Assembly (NCBI RefSeq): GCF_000729995.1
Contig: NZ_JNFG01000006.1
Span: 186,001 to 250,000 of the forward strand
Direction: 5' to 3'
Source of the DNA: Caballeronia sordidicola
GTDB taxonomy: Bacteria; Pseudomonadota; Gammaproteobacteria; Burkholderiales; Burkholderiaceae
Length of the DNA stretch: 64,000 bases
Shown here in pieces: positions 8,592-17,581 of the stretch. The first letter of the stretch is position 1, and every line of letters begins with the position of its first letter. A program made the translations under genes and the position numbers. The notes below the pieces were generated by a model. That model was not told where the DNA came from and made no database searches. It saw nothing but the letters and a program-made list of their open reading frames with translations.

Positions 8592-9434
8592 ATGGAACCG
8601 ACGCCAATCGCCGCTTCGCCCCTATCGCAGGGAGATCTTGCTTCATTGCGCCGCGCCAAGGAAGCGCTGGAAAGCCCGTCGCTCACGATGAAACTGGCGA
8701 GCCTGGTCGGCTCGCCCATCGAGAAGCTGATGGCGAAAATGCCGACTGTCGCGCAGGAAAAAATCGACGATGCGACTCAGGCCGCACTGAAGAAATGCCT
8801 GCAACTCGCGTTGCGCACGCTGAGTAAAAGCACCATCGACGGCGTGGTGCTGCCGCCCGAAAAGCCGCACAACCTGATGCACAAGCTGGCCGTCGCGACT
8901 ACTGGCGCGGCTGGCGGCGCGTTTGGACTGTTCGCGCTGCCGGTGGAATTGCCTGTCACCACCACGCTGATGTTTCGCTCGATTTGCGACATTGCGCGTA
9001 GCGAGGGCGAAGACGTGCATCTGATCGATACGCAGTTGCAATGCCTGATGGTGCTCGGCATGGGCGGCCCGAGTTCCAGCGACGACAACGCGGATATCGG
9101 CTATTTCATCGTGCGTGGGACCTTGGCGCAGTCGGTGTCGAAGGCGACGAGCGAGATTGCGTCGAAGGGTTTGAGCGGACACGGGTCGACCGCACTCCTC
9201 AAGTTCTTGCAGACAGTGGCGTCGCGGTTTTCGGTGCAGGTGAGCGAACAAGTCGCCGCCAAGTCGATTCCGGCGATCGGCGCAGTGCTCGGCGCCATGG
9301 TCAACACGGTCTTCATGGATCACTTCCAGCAGATGGCGCACGGGCATTTCACCGTGCGCCGGCTGGAGCGCCAATACGGGCAACTGGCGGTCGAGCGCGC
9401 TTTTCAGACCATCGATATAGCGAGCGGGAAGTGA
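8592..9434 (+). CDS. EcsC family protein
   Basis: A 280-residue protein of the EcsC family (named after the Bacillus Ecs locus; biochemical role unknown). It shows the family features: an N-terminal helical region, a Gly/Ala-rich central membrane-associating segment (TTGAAGGAFGLFALPVELPVTTTLMFRSICDIARSEGE, divided here only for description), and a C-terminal segment with IPAIGAVLGAMVNTVFMDHF that resembles a second membrane-inserting hairpin. No signal peptide. It stands alone: divergent from the pump gene and convergent with the esterase gene, whose stop is 4 bp away. Function cannot be assigned from sequence. Confidence 0.8.
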   Translation: MEPTPIAASPLSQGDLASLRRAKEALESPSLTMKLASLVGSPIEKLMAKMPTVAQEKIDDATQAALKKCLQLALRTLSKSTIDGVVLPPEKPHNLMHKLAVATTGAAGGAFGLFALPVELPVTTTLMFRSICDIARSEGEDVHLIDTQLQCLMVLGMGGPSSSDDNADIGYFIVRGTLAQSVSKATSEIASKGLSGHGSTALLKFLQTVASRFSVQVSEQVAAKSIPAIGAVLGAMVNTVFMDHFQQMAHGHFTVRRLERQYGQLAVERAFQTIDIASGK

Positions 9435-9438
9435 ACCG

Positions 9439-10374
9439 CTAGCTTGTTTGCGGTGTTTCCACGGCTTGCGCAGCCGTGACCCGGCGCACGAACGCCGCCG
9501 CTTCTTCCAACGCGCGGTTTGCCTCCGGCATGAACGGCGCGAACATCTGGAAGACGTGCGGCATCTTCGGCCAGACGTTGAGCTCCACGCTCACACCCGC
9601 CGCGCGAGCTTTCTCTGCTGCGCGCGTGGAATCGTCGAACAACACTTCGGTATCGCCAATCTGGAAAAATAGCGGTGGCAGTCCGTCGAACCGACCATAT
9701 AGCGGCGACACGTACGGGTGACGCACGTCGGTTTCTCCCGCATAAAGCCTCCCCGCCGGCGCAAACGCCCTGCCGTGGAACATGGGATCGCGGCCCTCGT
9801 TGGTCGTGATCGACGCGCCGGTCGCCGCGAGGTCCGTCCATGGTGAAAACATCACGGCGCCCGCGGGAAGCGGATCGCCGGCATCGCGTAAAGCGAGCAG
9901 CGTGGCCAGTGCGAGCCCACCGCCTGCTGAATCTCCGGCAATGACCAAACACGCTGGCGATACGCCATCGGCCAACAGCCTTCGATAGGCAGCCAGCGTG
10001 TCATCCAGCGCCGCGGGAAACGGGTGTTCAGGCGCCAGCCGGTATTCGAGGGAAAAAGTGCGTGCGCCTGAGCGCGTGGCGAAAGGGAAAACGATCCCGC
10101 GATGCGTAGCGGGCGAACAGAAGTAATACCCGCCGCCGTGCAGATAGAGGATCGTCATATCGGATGGCGTGTCAGGCGTTAGCCACTCGCCGCGAAACGG
10201 CGCGTCGTGCTCGCCGTACTGTTCTACGAGATGCCAGCCGGCGGGGACCTTCGGTAACCACATGCGTTTTGACGTCATCGCGCGTGCGCGTGCGACATCA
10301 ATTCCGGGCTTCGCCGTCTCTGGACGGGTCCAGCGCCGTAAAGCCCAGCACGCCAGCGTACTTTGCCAACTCAT
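9439..10374 (-). CDS. Alpha/beta hydrolase, HSL-type esterase/lipase
   Basis: A 311-residue hormone-sensitive-lipase family esterase. The oxyanion-hole motif HGGGY is at residues 79-83, the nucleophile elbow GDSAGGG places the catalytic Ser at 149, and MPHVFQ places the catalytic His at 273. The catalytic acid should lie in IGDTEVLFDD (about 239-248), though the usual Asp position appears as Thr242 with Glu243 next to it, so the acid needs checking. No convincing signal peptide, so likely cytoplasmic. Such enzymes hydrolyse short-chain acyl esters. It is a single gene, convergent with the EcsC-family gene. Confidence 0.87.
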   Translation of the reverse strand: MSWQSTLACWALRRWTRPETAKPGIDVARARAMTSKRMWLPKVPAGWHLVEQYGEHDAPFRGEWLTPDTPSDMTILYLHGGGYYFCSPATHRGIVFPFATRSGARTFSLEYRLAPEHPFPAALDDTLAAYRRLLADGVSPACLVIAGDSAGGGLALATLLALRDAGDPLPAGAVMFSPWTDLAATGASITTNEGRDPMFHGRAFAPAGRLYAGETDVRHPYVSPLYGRFDGLPPLFFQIGDTEVLFDDSTRAAEKARAAGVSVELNVWPKMPHVFQMFAPFMPEANRALEEAAAFVRRVTAAQAVETPQTS

Positions 10375-10470
10375 CGCGACTCCTGTTCGGGCAAACGCCG
10401 ATCATACGATCGCCCGTGAGGCTGTGTATCGAGCCGCGTCTTGCGGAAGCTGCACCATTGGCCGATAGAT

Positions 10471-10932
10471 TCAGTTCGCCGGCATGACTTGCCCGCGAAT
10501 TTCCCCAGTCGGGTTCTGCTCGGTATGGATATTGAAGTAGTACTGGCCGGCCAGCAGGTCGGTCGCCTGTTGCTCAGAAAGCGTGGCCTGTCCGCTGATA
10601 GGACTGGGCAGCGCGTTCTTGTCGATAGCAACCTGTACCTTTGCGTTCTGTCCGACAGGCGCGGGGCCGTGGAAATGGGCCATGGTCGCGGGACCCGACA
10701 ATTCGGCGTACGTCACGGTCCACTGCAGTGTCTTGGACGTCGTGTCGAAGGTGGCTTTCAGCGCGCCGTGCCCCTTGCTCACGCGCGGTGGCACTTCACT
10801 CGACGGTTGCAGGTTCGCTTGCAAAGCGACGGTGTCGGCGAAAGCCGGACTCGACGCTATTGACGCAACGGACGACATCAACACAACGCTCAAACCCAAC
10901 ACACTGTTACGCAGACTGAATCTCGTGAACAT
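10471..10932 (-). CDS. CHRD domain-containing exported protein
   Basis: A 153-residue protein with a signal peptide (about residues 1-32, ending SSPAFADT) and one CHRD domain. Family features are the LQPSSEVPP opening, MAHFHGPAPVGQNAKV in the middle and QYYFNIHTEQNPTGEIRGQV at the end. CHRD domains were named from chordin; in bacteria the role is unknown, with HxH/His-rich loops that might bind metal. The start at 10932 (MFTRFSLRN) was preferred over an upstream in-frame ATG because it gives a clean signal peptide. It is a single gene lying downstream of the porin on the same strand, with a terminator between. Confidence 0.85.
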   Translation of the reverse strand: MFTRFSLRNSVLGLSVVLMSSVASIASSPAFADTVALQANLQPSSEVPPRVSKGHGALKATFDTTSKTLQWTVTYAELSGPATMAHFHGPAPVGQNAKVQVAIDKNALPSPISGQATLSEQQATDLLAGQYYFNIHTEQNPTGEIRGQVMPAN

Positions 10933-11057
10933 GTTTGCTCTCCCCTGGGTGACTGACGAGTGGACGAGTCGTCTGCTCATCGTCGCGCCATAGTAGTGCA
11001 TTTTGCGTGTTGCGCCGTTGCCCATGAACCCGGGTAGCCGATACCAGGCTGGAAACG

Positions 11058-11085
11058 CGAAAAGGCACCTCGCGGCGCCTTTTCG
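11058..11085 (-). terminator. Terminator downstream of the porin gene
   Basis: A 9-bp perfect stem (CGAAAAGGC / GCCTTTTCG) with a 10-base loop lies 25 bp past the porin stop. The A-run/T-run at the stem base would serve as the release tract on the minus strand. Confidence 0.6.
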
Positions 11086-11109
11086 TTACTACGTCAAACT
11101 TTCAGCAAA

Positions 11110-12285
11110 TCAGAAGCGGTGACGAATACCCGTCGTAACCACAACTTGGTTGCCGTGAACCGAGTTGGCGTTCGTACCATACACTTGCGCTTCAGCACCC
11201 TGCTTACCCAGCTGAACGATGCCTTCCGCATAGATGTCCGTACGCTTGGACAACGAGTAGTCCGTCTGCAAACCGAACTGATGGAACTTCATGTGGTCGT
11301 TGTTGTTCGAGCCCGTGGTGTAACCCTTCACATCGGTGTACGTGTACGCGGCGCCAAGAGCCAATGCCGGCGTCAATGCGTAACGTGCATTCACTTCATA
11401 GTTGTTGAAGCGCGCTGTGGAATCGCCCACCGCGAACTGGAAGCGGCTTTGCGTCCAGGCACCGCCAACCGTTACAGGACCGATCGCGTAGTTCGCGCCG
11501 ACACCGTACGTACGTTGCGTCTGAACCGGATTCTGCACCAGATTCGACACCGTATTCGCTGCGCCGGCCTCGTCGTTTACCGCACCGCCAGCGTTGGTGG
11601 TCGGATTTTGCAGCTGCAGGTACGCCGCTGCAATCTTGAACGGGCCGTTCGCATATTGTGCGCCAGCGCTGTAAGCACGGTTGTTACCGAATCCACCAGC
11701 CTGATTGGAGAAGCCATACAAGCCGCCGAACGTGAAGCCAGAGTAATTCGCGCTCTGGTACTTGACCGAGTTATTGACGCGGAACGAGTTGTCGGCATTG
11801 TCGTTGTCGAACGGATGCGCGAAGTACGTACCACCCCAGCTACCGGTAGCTGTCATCGGCGCGAGATAGTCGACCACGGAGTCATACTGGCGACCAAGCG
11901 TTACGGTGCCGAACTGCGCCGTCGAGATACCAGCAAATGCCTGACGACCAAACTCACGGCCGCTCGGGTTCGGATTCGCGACCGTCTTGGCCGGACCTTG
12001 ACCTGCCGAACCATCGCCCATGCTGAAACCGCTTTCCAACGTGAAGATTGCCTTCATGCCGCCGCCGAGGTCTTCCGTGCCCCTCAGGCCCCAACGGCTA
12101 CCGTTGATGTTGCCGCTCGACAGGCGGAATGCTGCAGCGCTGCCCTTGGCAACATTGCTAGCAGCTTCGTTGTTCACATAGGTGAAGCCAGCATCGATAA
12201 GGCCGTACAGCGTAACGCTGCTCTGCGCATTTGCGGCGGTCGCAAAAGAAGCGGCAACGGCCGCGACGATCAGAGTCTTTTTCAT
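11110..12285 (-). CDS. Gram-negative trimeric porin (Burkholderia OmpC-like)
   Basis: A 391-residue outer-membrane general porin. It begins with a signal peptide (MKKTLIVAAVAASFATAANA, cleaved before QSSVTLYG), continues with QSSVTLYGLIDAGFTYVNNE, the first strand typical of Burkholderia/Neisseria porins, contains alternating aromatic beta-strands (e.g. GFTFGGLYGFSNQAGGFG), and ends in GIRHRF with the C-terminal Phe needed for BAM-dependent insertion. The start at 12285 is set by the signal peptide; a longer in-frame start at 12327 would spoil it. The 477-bp gap to a divergent LysR gene is AT-rich next to the porin and probably holds its promoter. Confidence 0.93.
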   Translation of the reverse strand: MKKTLIVAAVAASFATAANAQSSVTLYGLIDAGFTYVNNEAASNVAKGSAAAFRLSSGNINGSRWGLRGTEDLGGGMKAIFTLESGFSMGDGSAGQGPAKTVANPNPSGREFGRQAFAGISTAQFGTVTLGRQYDSVVDYLAPMTATGSWGGTYFAHPFDNDNADNSFRVNNSVKYQSANYSGFTFGGLYGFSNQAGGFGNNRAYSAGAQYANGPFKIAAAYLQLQNPTTNAGGAVNDEAGAANTVSNLVQNPVQTQRTYGVGANYAIGPVTVGGAWTQSRFQFAVGDSTARFNNYEVNARYALTPALALGAAYTYTDVKGYTTGSNNNDHMKFHQFGLQTDYSLSKRTDIYAEGIVQLGKQGAEAQVYGTNANSVHGNQVVVTTGIRHRF

Positions 12286-12762
12286 GTGTGATCCCTTTAA
12301 TGAGTCTGACGACTCGACTGGTTGCATAACGCGACGCCTTCCTGCGTGACATCAAGGCGACTCGTTTCCGGTCTTCACCGGACACCGTGATTCGGCTGAA
12401 ACAAAGTTTAGGGCGCTGGCTTTTAACCAAACCATCAAGGCACACACAAAAGGCTTTTTGAATAAGTCGAAAAATAGGGTTTCCTTTCGCTCAAACGCTT
12501 GTTCCGTCAGGCATTCTGACTATCTCGAATTAACCTCTGGATACCTAATTAGTTGTACGCGTTGCAGAGTTGCGACAGTCGCAACCGCACGACACAAGCG
12601 TACTTTGGTCGGCTTTCGTCCTATTCCTATTTCATCGATAGCCCCACCCGCTTAGCATCGCGCACGCGAGTGAGAGGCTTGAGAAAGACAGATCTTACTT
12701 GCGTCTTTTTCGGCCCCGAGGCGTGACATATACGGGGCGACTCCTTGTTCATCGGTCGGTCA
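12286..12762. other. Divergent intergenic region between porin and LysR gene
   Basis: This gap of about 480 bp has no coding frame I can support. It holds an AT-richer stretch at about 12400-12480 (upstream of the porin) with candidate -35/-10-like hexamers but none with good spacing, and a second moderately AT-rich part at 12530-12660. Both the porin and the LysR gene must be driven from here. I see no strong inverted repeat of the LysR T-N11-A type that I would call. Confidence 0.5.
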
Positions 12763-13683
12763 ATGAATCATCTTCAAGCCATGCGCGTTTTCGTGAAGGT
12801 CGCTGAAACCGGGTCGTTCGGCCGGGCCGCGGCTGCGCTAGAGTTATCGAACGCTGTCATTACACGTTACGTCGCGTTGCTCGAGGCGCATCTCAATACG
12901 CGACTGCTCAACCGCACGACGCGAAGCGTGTCGCTCACCGAAGCCGGCGCGTCGTACGCCGAAGGCTGCCGCGCAGTGATAGAACAGGTCGAGTCGATTG
13001 AGTCGACCGTGTCGCAAACATCGTTCGATCCCTCCGGCACGCTGAAGCTCGTGGCATCGGCGTCGTTCTCATTATTCGGACTTACGCCGCTGCTGTGTGA
13101 GTATCGCGAGGCGTTTCCCAACGTGAAGTTACGTCTCACGCTGCTGCATCGGCCGGTGGATCTCGTGGATGAGGGTTTCGATGTCGGGATTGTCGTGCCG
13201 CGCATGGTGAATAGCGGCACGTTGATCAATCGGCCTTTGTTCAAGGTGACGCCGGTTATTGTGGCTGCACCGGATTACCTCGCGAAACACGGCGTCCCGC
13301 TGAGGCCCGCGGATCTTGCCGCTCACGCGTTCCTGTCACCGTCAGCAGATATACACGGGTCCACGTGGTCGTTCACGGGCCCAGCAGGCGAGGACGAAGA
13401 TATCGTCATCGATCCGGATTACACGGTCAACAATTCGCAAATGCTTCAACAAGCCGCGCTGTCGGGAATGGGCGTCACCGCCCTGCCGGAAAGCCATGTC
13501 GCGGACGACCTTCAGCACGGTGCGCTCGTGCGTTTGCTCACTGACTACACGGTCAGTAACGCGGACAAGGAAGTGTCGCTGGTGTATCCAGGGCGCCGTC
13601 ACGTGTCCGCGAAAACTCGTTCGTTTGTTGATTTCGCGCTCGCGCACTTCAGGAGGGACTCGGCGATGAACGCACTGTTTTAA
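12763..13683 (+). CDS. LysR family transcriptional regulator
   Basis: A 306-residue LysR-type regulator: N-terminal winged HTH (MNHLQAMRVFVKVAETGSFGRAAAAL and the recognition part AVITRYVALLEAHLNTRLLNRTTR, given here in pieces) followed by a two-lobed effector domain (about residues 90-300). The sequence resembles the large group of LysR proteins that control neighbouring redox or efflux genes, but no target is obvious; it is divergent from the porin. The ATG at 12763 is preferred over one at 12745 because the HTH homology starts there. It ends 31 bp before a strong bidirectional terminator. Confidence 0.9.
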   Translation: MNHLQAMRVFVKVAETGSFGRAAAALELSNAVITRYVALLEAHLNTRLLNRTTRSVSLTEAGASYAEGCRAVIEQVESIESTVSQTSFDPSGTLKLVASASFSLFGLTPLLCEYREAFPNVKLRLTLLHRPVDLVDEGFDVGIVVPRMVNSGTLINRPLFKVTPVIVAAPDYLAKHGVPLRPADLAAHAFLSPSADIHGSTWSFTGPAGEDEDIVIDPDYTVNNSQMLQQAALSGMGVTALPESHVADDLQHGALVRLLTDYTVSNADKEVSLVYPGRRHVSAKTRSFVDFALAHFRRDSAMNALF

Positions 13684-13714
13684 AGGGCTTGAAAGCACCG
13701 GCACGACGAACAAT

Positions 13715-13753
13715 CGGGCCGATCCAACCTGCGTTGGAATCGGCCCGTTTTGT
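13715..13753. terminator. Strong bidirectional terminator between LysR gene and hybrid kinase gene
   Basis: CGGGCCGAT-CCAAC pairs with GTTGG-ATCGGCCCG (one bulged base) around a CTGC loop and is followed by TTTTGTT on the plus strand. It lies between convergent genes and should stop transcription both ways. Confidence 0.8.
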
Positions 13754-13777
13754 TGGCTGTGTCTTAGTCCGCCAACA

Positions 13778-16700
13778 TCATGCCATTTCCGAGCATTGCG
13801 CCTTAATGCGCTCAAGCAATACCTCGCAGCGCACGATCAGCGCCGCGCCATCTTCGCGTCGAAGGGCATCGGGTTTATCGACGAGATCGTGCCGAAAGTT
13901 ATCGAGCGCAATCTGCAACGGCCGATACTGCAACACGCTAGCCGCTCCGATCACTCGATGGTGCCACTCGCGCAACTGCGCCACGCTGCCGCCGTCGAGC
14001 AGGGCTCTGAGCGTGTCGAGATCATCGCGGAACGACGACACGAATGCGTCGAGCAACGCCTTGACCGTGGTCTCACTGCCCCAGAGTTGCGTCATGTAGC
14101 CCAGATCGATCTCATCGGTTTCTGCGTCGAAGGTCTCAATATCCTGTTCCTCGACAACAACCGGTTCCGGCGCCGCCGGTCCGCTGTCCATGGCACGCCA
14201 TCGATTCAAATGGTCACGCAACGTGACGAGCCGCGTGGGCTTGACGAAGCAGTCGTCCATGCCGGCTTCGCGGCACATGGAGGGCTCCTCGGGCGCGGTG
14301 CTCGCGGTAATGCCCAGGATCGGCAATCTCTTCGACAACCCCAGCTCGCTCGCGCGCACGCGCCGTGCGAGTTCATAGCCGGTCATGTTCGGCATATGGC
14401 AGTCCGTGATGAGAAAACCATAGTGCGTGTGCTTGAGTGCGGCGAGCGCTTCGACGCCATCCGGCACCACGTCGCACGCGAAGCCAAGCAGCGCCAGTTG
14501 ATGCCGGATCAGCGCCTGGTTCACCGGATGATCTTCCGCGACCAGCACAAGCCGTCCCATGCGGAGTGCGCGCTCGCGGTCGGGAGGCTCGCTGTTCGTA
14601 TCGATACCCCGCGTCGCACGCGACACAAGCTGCGGCAACCCCGTCAACGCGGCCACGCAAGCAGCACCCAGGCCGCGCCAGGAGATCGGATTGACGCTTA
14701 CGCGAATGTCGTTGTCGAGAATGCGATAACCCGTAGGTTTCGGCTTTTCCGTGACGTGAATGACACGCGTTTTCAGCGGCAGCGCTTCCGGATGAGTTTC
14801 GCTGAGAAACACGAGATCGACGCCGTCGAAGGTACGCGGATCACGCAGCGCGGCGTCTTCGCGAGACCGGATTATCAGATTGAGGCCGAGCGCCTGACCA
14901 TAATCGACCAGCGCGCGCGCCACGCGCTGATCGTCGATAGCAATAATCCCGCTCTTGCCCCGCAAGCCATCGATCTGATAGTTCGCCGTTTCCACCGGCA
15001 TGTCGAGCCGCACGATCATTCGCGTGCCGACACCCACCTGGCTTTTCAGTTCCAGCGTTCCGCTCATCAACTCGACCAGCTTGTGACAGATTGTCAAGCC
15101 GAGGCCCGTACCGCCGAAGCGGCGTGTAGTGGATGATTCCGCCTGCACGAACGGCTCGAACAGGCTCGCATGCGCGTCGGCGGCAATGCCAATGCCGGTA
15201 TCTTCCACGACCAGTTCCACGGTCTGCACACCGTGCGCGTTATGCTTGCCATGCGCGCCATTCACCAGATTCACCGAGAGGGCGACTTCGCCTTTCATCG
15301 TGAACTTGATGGCATTGCTTAGCAGATTGAACAGCACTTGCCGCAGTCGCACGCTATCGCCACGCAAGCTCGCCGCAATGTCCGGCGAAACGTCCACCCG
15401 CACCCGCAAGCCTTTTTCATGCGCTCGTCCTGCAAGCAAACCGACGGCGTTATCGACCAATTCACGCAGGTCGATCGGCATCGACTCGATGGTGAGACGC
15501 CCGGCCTCGATCTTCGAATAGTCGAGCAGGTCGTCGAGAATCTGCAGCAACGCGCTCGCCGAATCCTGGATCATGCCGAGCATCTGCGACTGGTCGGGAT
15601 TGAGCGGCGTGTTCTCGAAGACTTCCACCAATCCGAGCACGCCGTTCATGGGCGTACGAATCTCGTGGCTCATCATTGCAAGAAAATCGTCCTTGGCGCG
15701 TGAGGCCGCTTCGGCGGCATCGCGCGCCGCGGCGAGTTCGTCAGCTCGTGCACGCTCAACACTGGCGTCGACCCAATAGCCATTCCAGACCACCACGTCA
15801 TCCGCCTCGCGGTGCGCCACGAGTTCCGCACGAATCCAGCGGCGGCCCTCGTCGACAATCGAGCGAAACTCCTTGTGAACCGGCTCGAGCGTGAGCGCCG
15901 AACGTTCGATCGAGTCGAGCACACTGCGCTTGTCGTCCGCGTGAATCAGCGATAAGCCCGCCGCCAGGTCGTTGCCAAGCGTCGCGAGATCGACGCCGAA
16001 TAAATGACGTGTATCGCCGCCGATGTACGGGAAGCTGTACGACCCATCCTTCGCGCGCCGCAACTGAAACACGACTGCCGGCAGCGAGCGCGTGACGTCG
16101 TGCAGGCGGCGTTCGTTTTCGCGCGCCCGCATTTCAGCGTCGCGGATATCCGTGATGTCGATCATGGTGCCGACAACACCCGCCATTGCCCCATTCGCCG
16201 ACGTAAATGCGCCGGTCCAGAAGAGCCCGTGGCGCGGCATGCCGTCGCGATCGCGAAAGTCGATTTCGACCTGCTCGCGCCGACCATGCGTGATGCTCAT
16301 GCCGGCGAGATCATGCAGGCGCCGGCTGTTATCGGGTCCCCAGGATTGAACCTCGAGCGCCGTGCGTCCTATGATGTCCTCGCGCCTCAGCCCGAGCGTC
16401 TTTTCGAACGCACGATTCACCGCTATATACCGGTTCTCACGATCTTTCGCGACCAGCGGATACGGCACGACCTCCATCATGGTCTGCTGGAAACTGAGTT
16501 GCGTAGCGAGGCGCTGCTCCGTTTCCACGCGCTTTGCCATTTCGCGCTGGAGGAGGATGAACGCGCGCAACGTGACAGCCAGCACCACGCCAATAGCAAT
16601 CAATGCTGGCAACAGCCGCATGGCGGTGACGCTCCAGCCGCCCGGCGGCGGGTCGAACGCGGCCTGACGTGCGGCGCGGATGCGCTGTTTATCGGCAGCC

Positions 16701-17578
16701 GGCATGGCGCGCAACGCACGGTCGATCAGCGGCACAAGCTGGCTGAACTCCGGACGCAACGCAAAACTCAAGTGTTCGAACTCGCCGGCCATTCCGACGA
16801 TCTTCAGGTCGTCTTCATAACGCGCGGAGAGCGCGATATCCACGGCGACGAGATCGCCGACGAGCAAATCGGCCTCGCCTCGAGCCACCCGGTCGAGGGC
16901 GGCATTCAGGTTCGGCGCAACGATAAGCGTCGCGTCCCGCGGCACATTGCCAGGCCGCCCGCTAGCCGCCAGACGCGCCGTCACTACGATACGCCGCGCC
17001 GACGCCTCTCCGAGATCCTTCATCGCCGGCTCATCCAGCCGCCCGACAACCACCAACGGAAAGTCCGCTACCGATCCGGTCGAAATCCCTCCGGCAAGAC
17101 GCGGCGTCTCGCGCTCGGTCGTAGTGACCATGTCGACCTGGCCGCGAGCAAAGGCATGCAGCGCATCGGCCCAATTCGAATACACACGCCGCTCGAAATC
17201 GATATGGAGCGCCTTCGATAAATACGTCGTGTATGCCATTGCGATTCCACTCGGCTCGCCAGTGGAATCCACATAGGTGAACGGCGCCCAACTAGTGTCG
17301 ACGCCCACAGTAAGACGCGGCAGCGAGTGCAAATAGGCGCGTTCGTCGACGCTCAGGCTCAGCGTCTGCGACTGTTCGGTACCCGCGCCTTCGTGCATGG
17401 GTTCTGAGCGGCGAACCCGGGATTCGACGCGGATCGGGGCCGAATAGTCTTGCTCGATTTGCTTCGCGGTTTCGACACGCATAGGATCAGCCGAAACGCT
17501 CGATGCTGCGCACACGAGCATAAACAGCGTCATCAGGCGAACCAGGCGGAGGATGGAGGGAGGGAACATGATTTTCAC
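13778..17578 (-). CDS. BvgS/EvgS-type unorthodox hybrid sensor histidine kinase
   Basis: A 1266-residue membrane kinase. Order of domains: signal anchor (1-30); a single periplasmic Venus-flytrap (SBP_bac_3) domain, about 80-305; transmembrane helix about 317-343; PAS 1 about 360-480; PAS 2 about 495-610; coiled coil; HisKA with phospho-His638 (MMSHEIRTPMNG); HATPase with N-box (NLLSNAIKF), VEDTGIGIA and GGTGLGLTI; a receiver-like region without the phospho-Asp (about 875-980), placed like the ABL domain of RcsC; a true receiver with Asp1059 (LITDCHMPNMTG); and a C-terminal HPt with His1207 (WHHRVIGAAS, where the usual Lys of HxxKG is Ile). BvgS has two flytraps; this has one. It starts only 3 bp after the aquaporin gene and lies downstream of three response regulators. 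The ligand is unknown. Confidence 0.93.
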   Translation of the reverse strand: MKIMFPPSILRLVRLMTLFMLVCAASSVSADPMRVETAKQIEQDYSAPIRVESRVRRSEPMHEGAGTEQSQTLSLSVDERAYLHSLPRLTVGVDTSWAPFTYVDSTGEPSGIAMAYTTYLSKALHIDFERRVYSNWADALHAFARGQVDMVTTTERETPRLAGGISTGSVADFPLVVVGRLDEPAMKDLGEASARRIVVTARLAASGRPGNVPRDATLIVAPNLNAALDRVARGEADLLVGDLVAVDIALSARYEDDLKIVGMAGEFEHLSFALRPEFSQLVPLIDRALRAMPAADKQRIRAARQAAFDPPPGGWSVTAMRLLPALIAIGVVLAVTLRAFILLQREMAKRVETEQRLATQLSFQQTMMEVVPYPLVAKDRENRYIAVNRAFEKTLGLRREDIIGRTALEVQSWGPDNSRRLHDLAGMSITHGRREQVEIDFRDRDGMPRHGLFWTGAFTSANGAMAGVVGTMIDITDIRDAEMRARENERRLHDVTRSLPAVVFQLRRAKDGSYSFPYIGGDTRHLFGVDLATLGNDLAAGLSLIHADDKRSVLDSIERSALTLEPVHKEFRSIVDEGRRWIRAELVAHREADDVVVWNGYWVDASVERARADELAAARDAAEAASRAKDDFLAMMSHEIRTPMNGVLGLVEVFENTPLNPDQSQMLGMIQDSASALLQILDDLLDYSKIEAGRLTIESMPIDLRELVDNAVGLLAGRAHEKGLRVRVDVSPDIAASLRGDSVRLRQVLFNLLSNAIKFTMKGEVALSVNLVNGAHGKHNAHGVQTVELVVEDTGIGIAADAHASLFEPFVQAESSTTRRFGGTGLGLTICHKLVELMSGTLELKSQVGVGTRMIVRLDMPVETANYQIDGLRGKSGIIAIDDQRVARALVDYGQALGLNLIIRSREDAALRDPRTFDGVDLVFLSETHPEALPLKTRVIHVTEKPKPTGYRILDNDIRVSVNPISWRGLGAACVAALTGLPQLVSRATRGIDTNSEPPDRERALRMGRLVLVAEDHPVNQALIRHQLALLGFACDVVPDGVEALAALKHTHYGFLITDCHMPNMTGYELARRVRASELGLSKRLPILGITASTAPEEPSMCREAGMDDCFVKPTRLVTLRDHLNRWRAMDSGPAAPEPVVVEEQDIETFDAETDEIDLGYMTQLWGSETTVKALLDAFVSSFRDDLDTLRALLDGGSVAQLREWHHRVIGAASVLQYRPLQIALDNFRHDLVDKPDALRREDGAALIVRCEVLLERIKAQCSEMA

Positions 17579-17581
17579 TCC

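Noticed and set aside
13796..15136. A 446-codon plus-strand frame opposite the hybrid kinase
   Set aside because: Long opposite frames are common in high-GC genes; composition is non-protein-like and the kinase domains are unmistakable.
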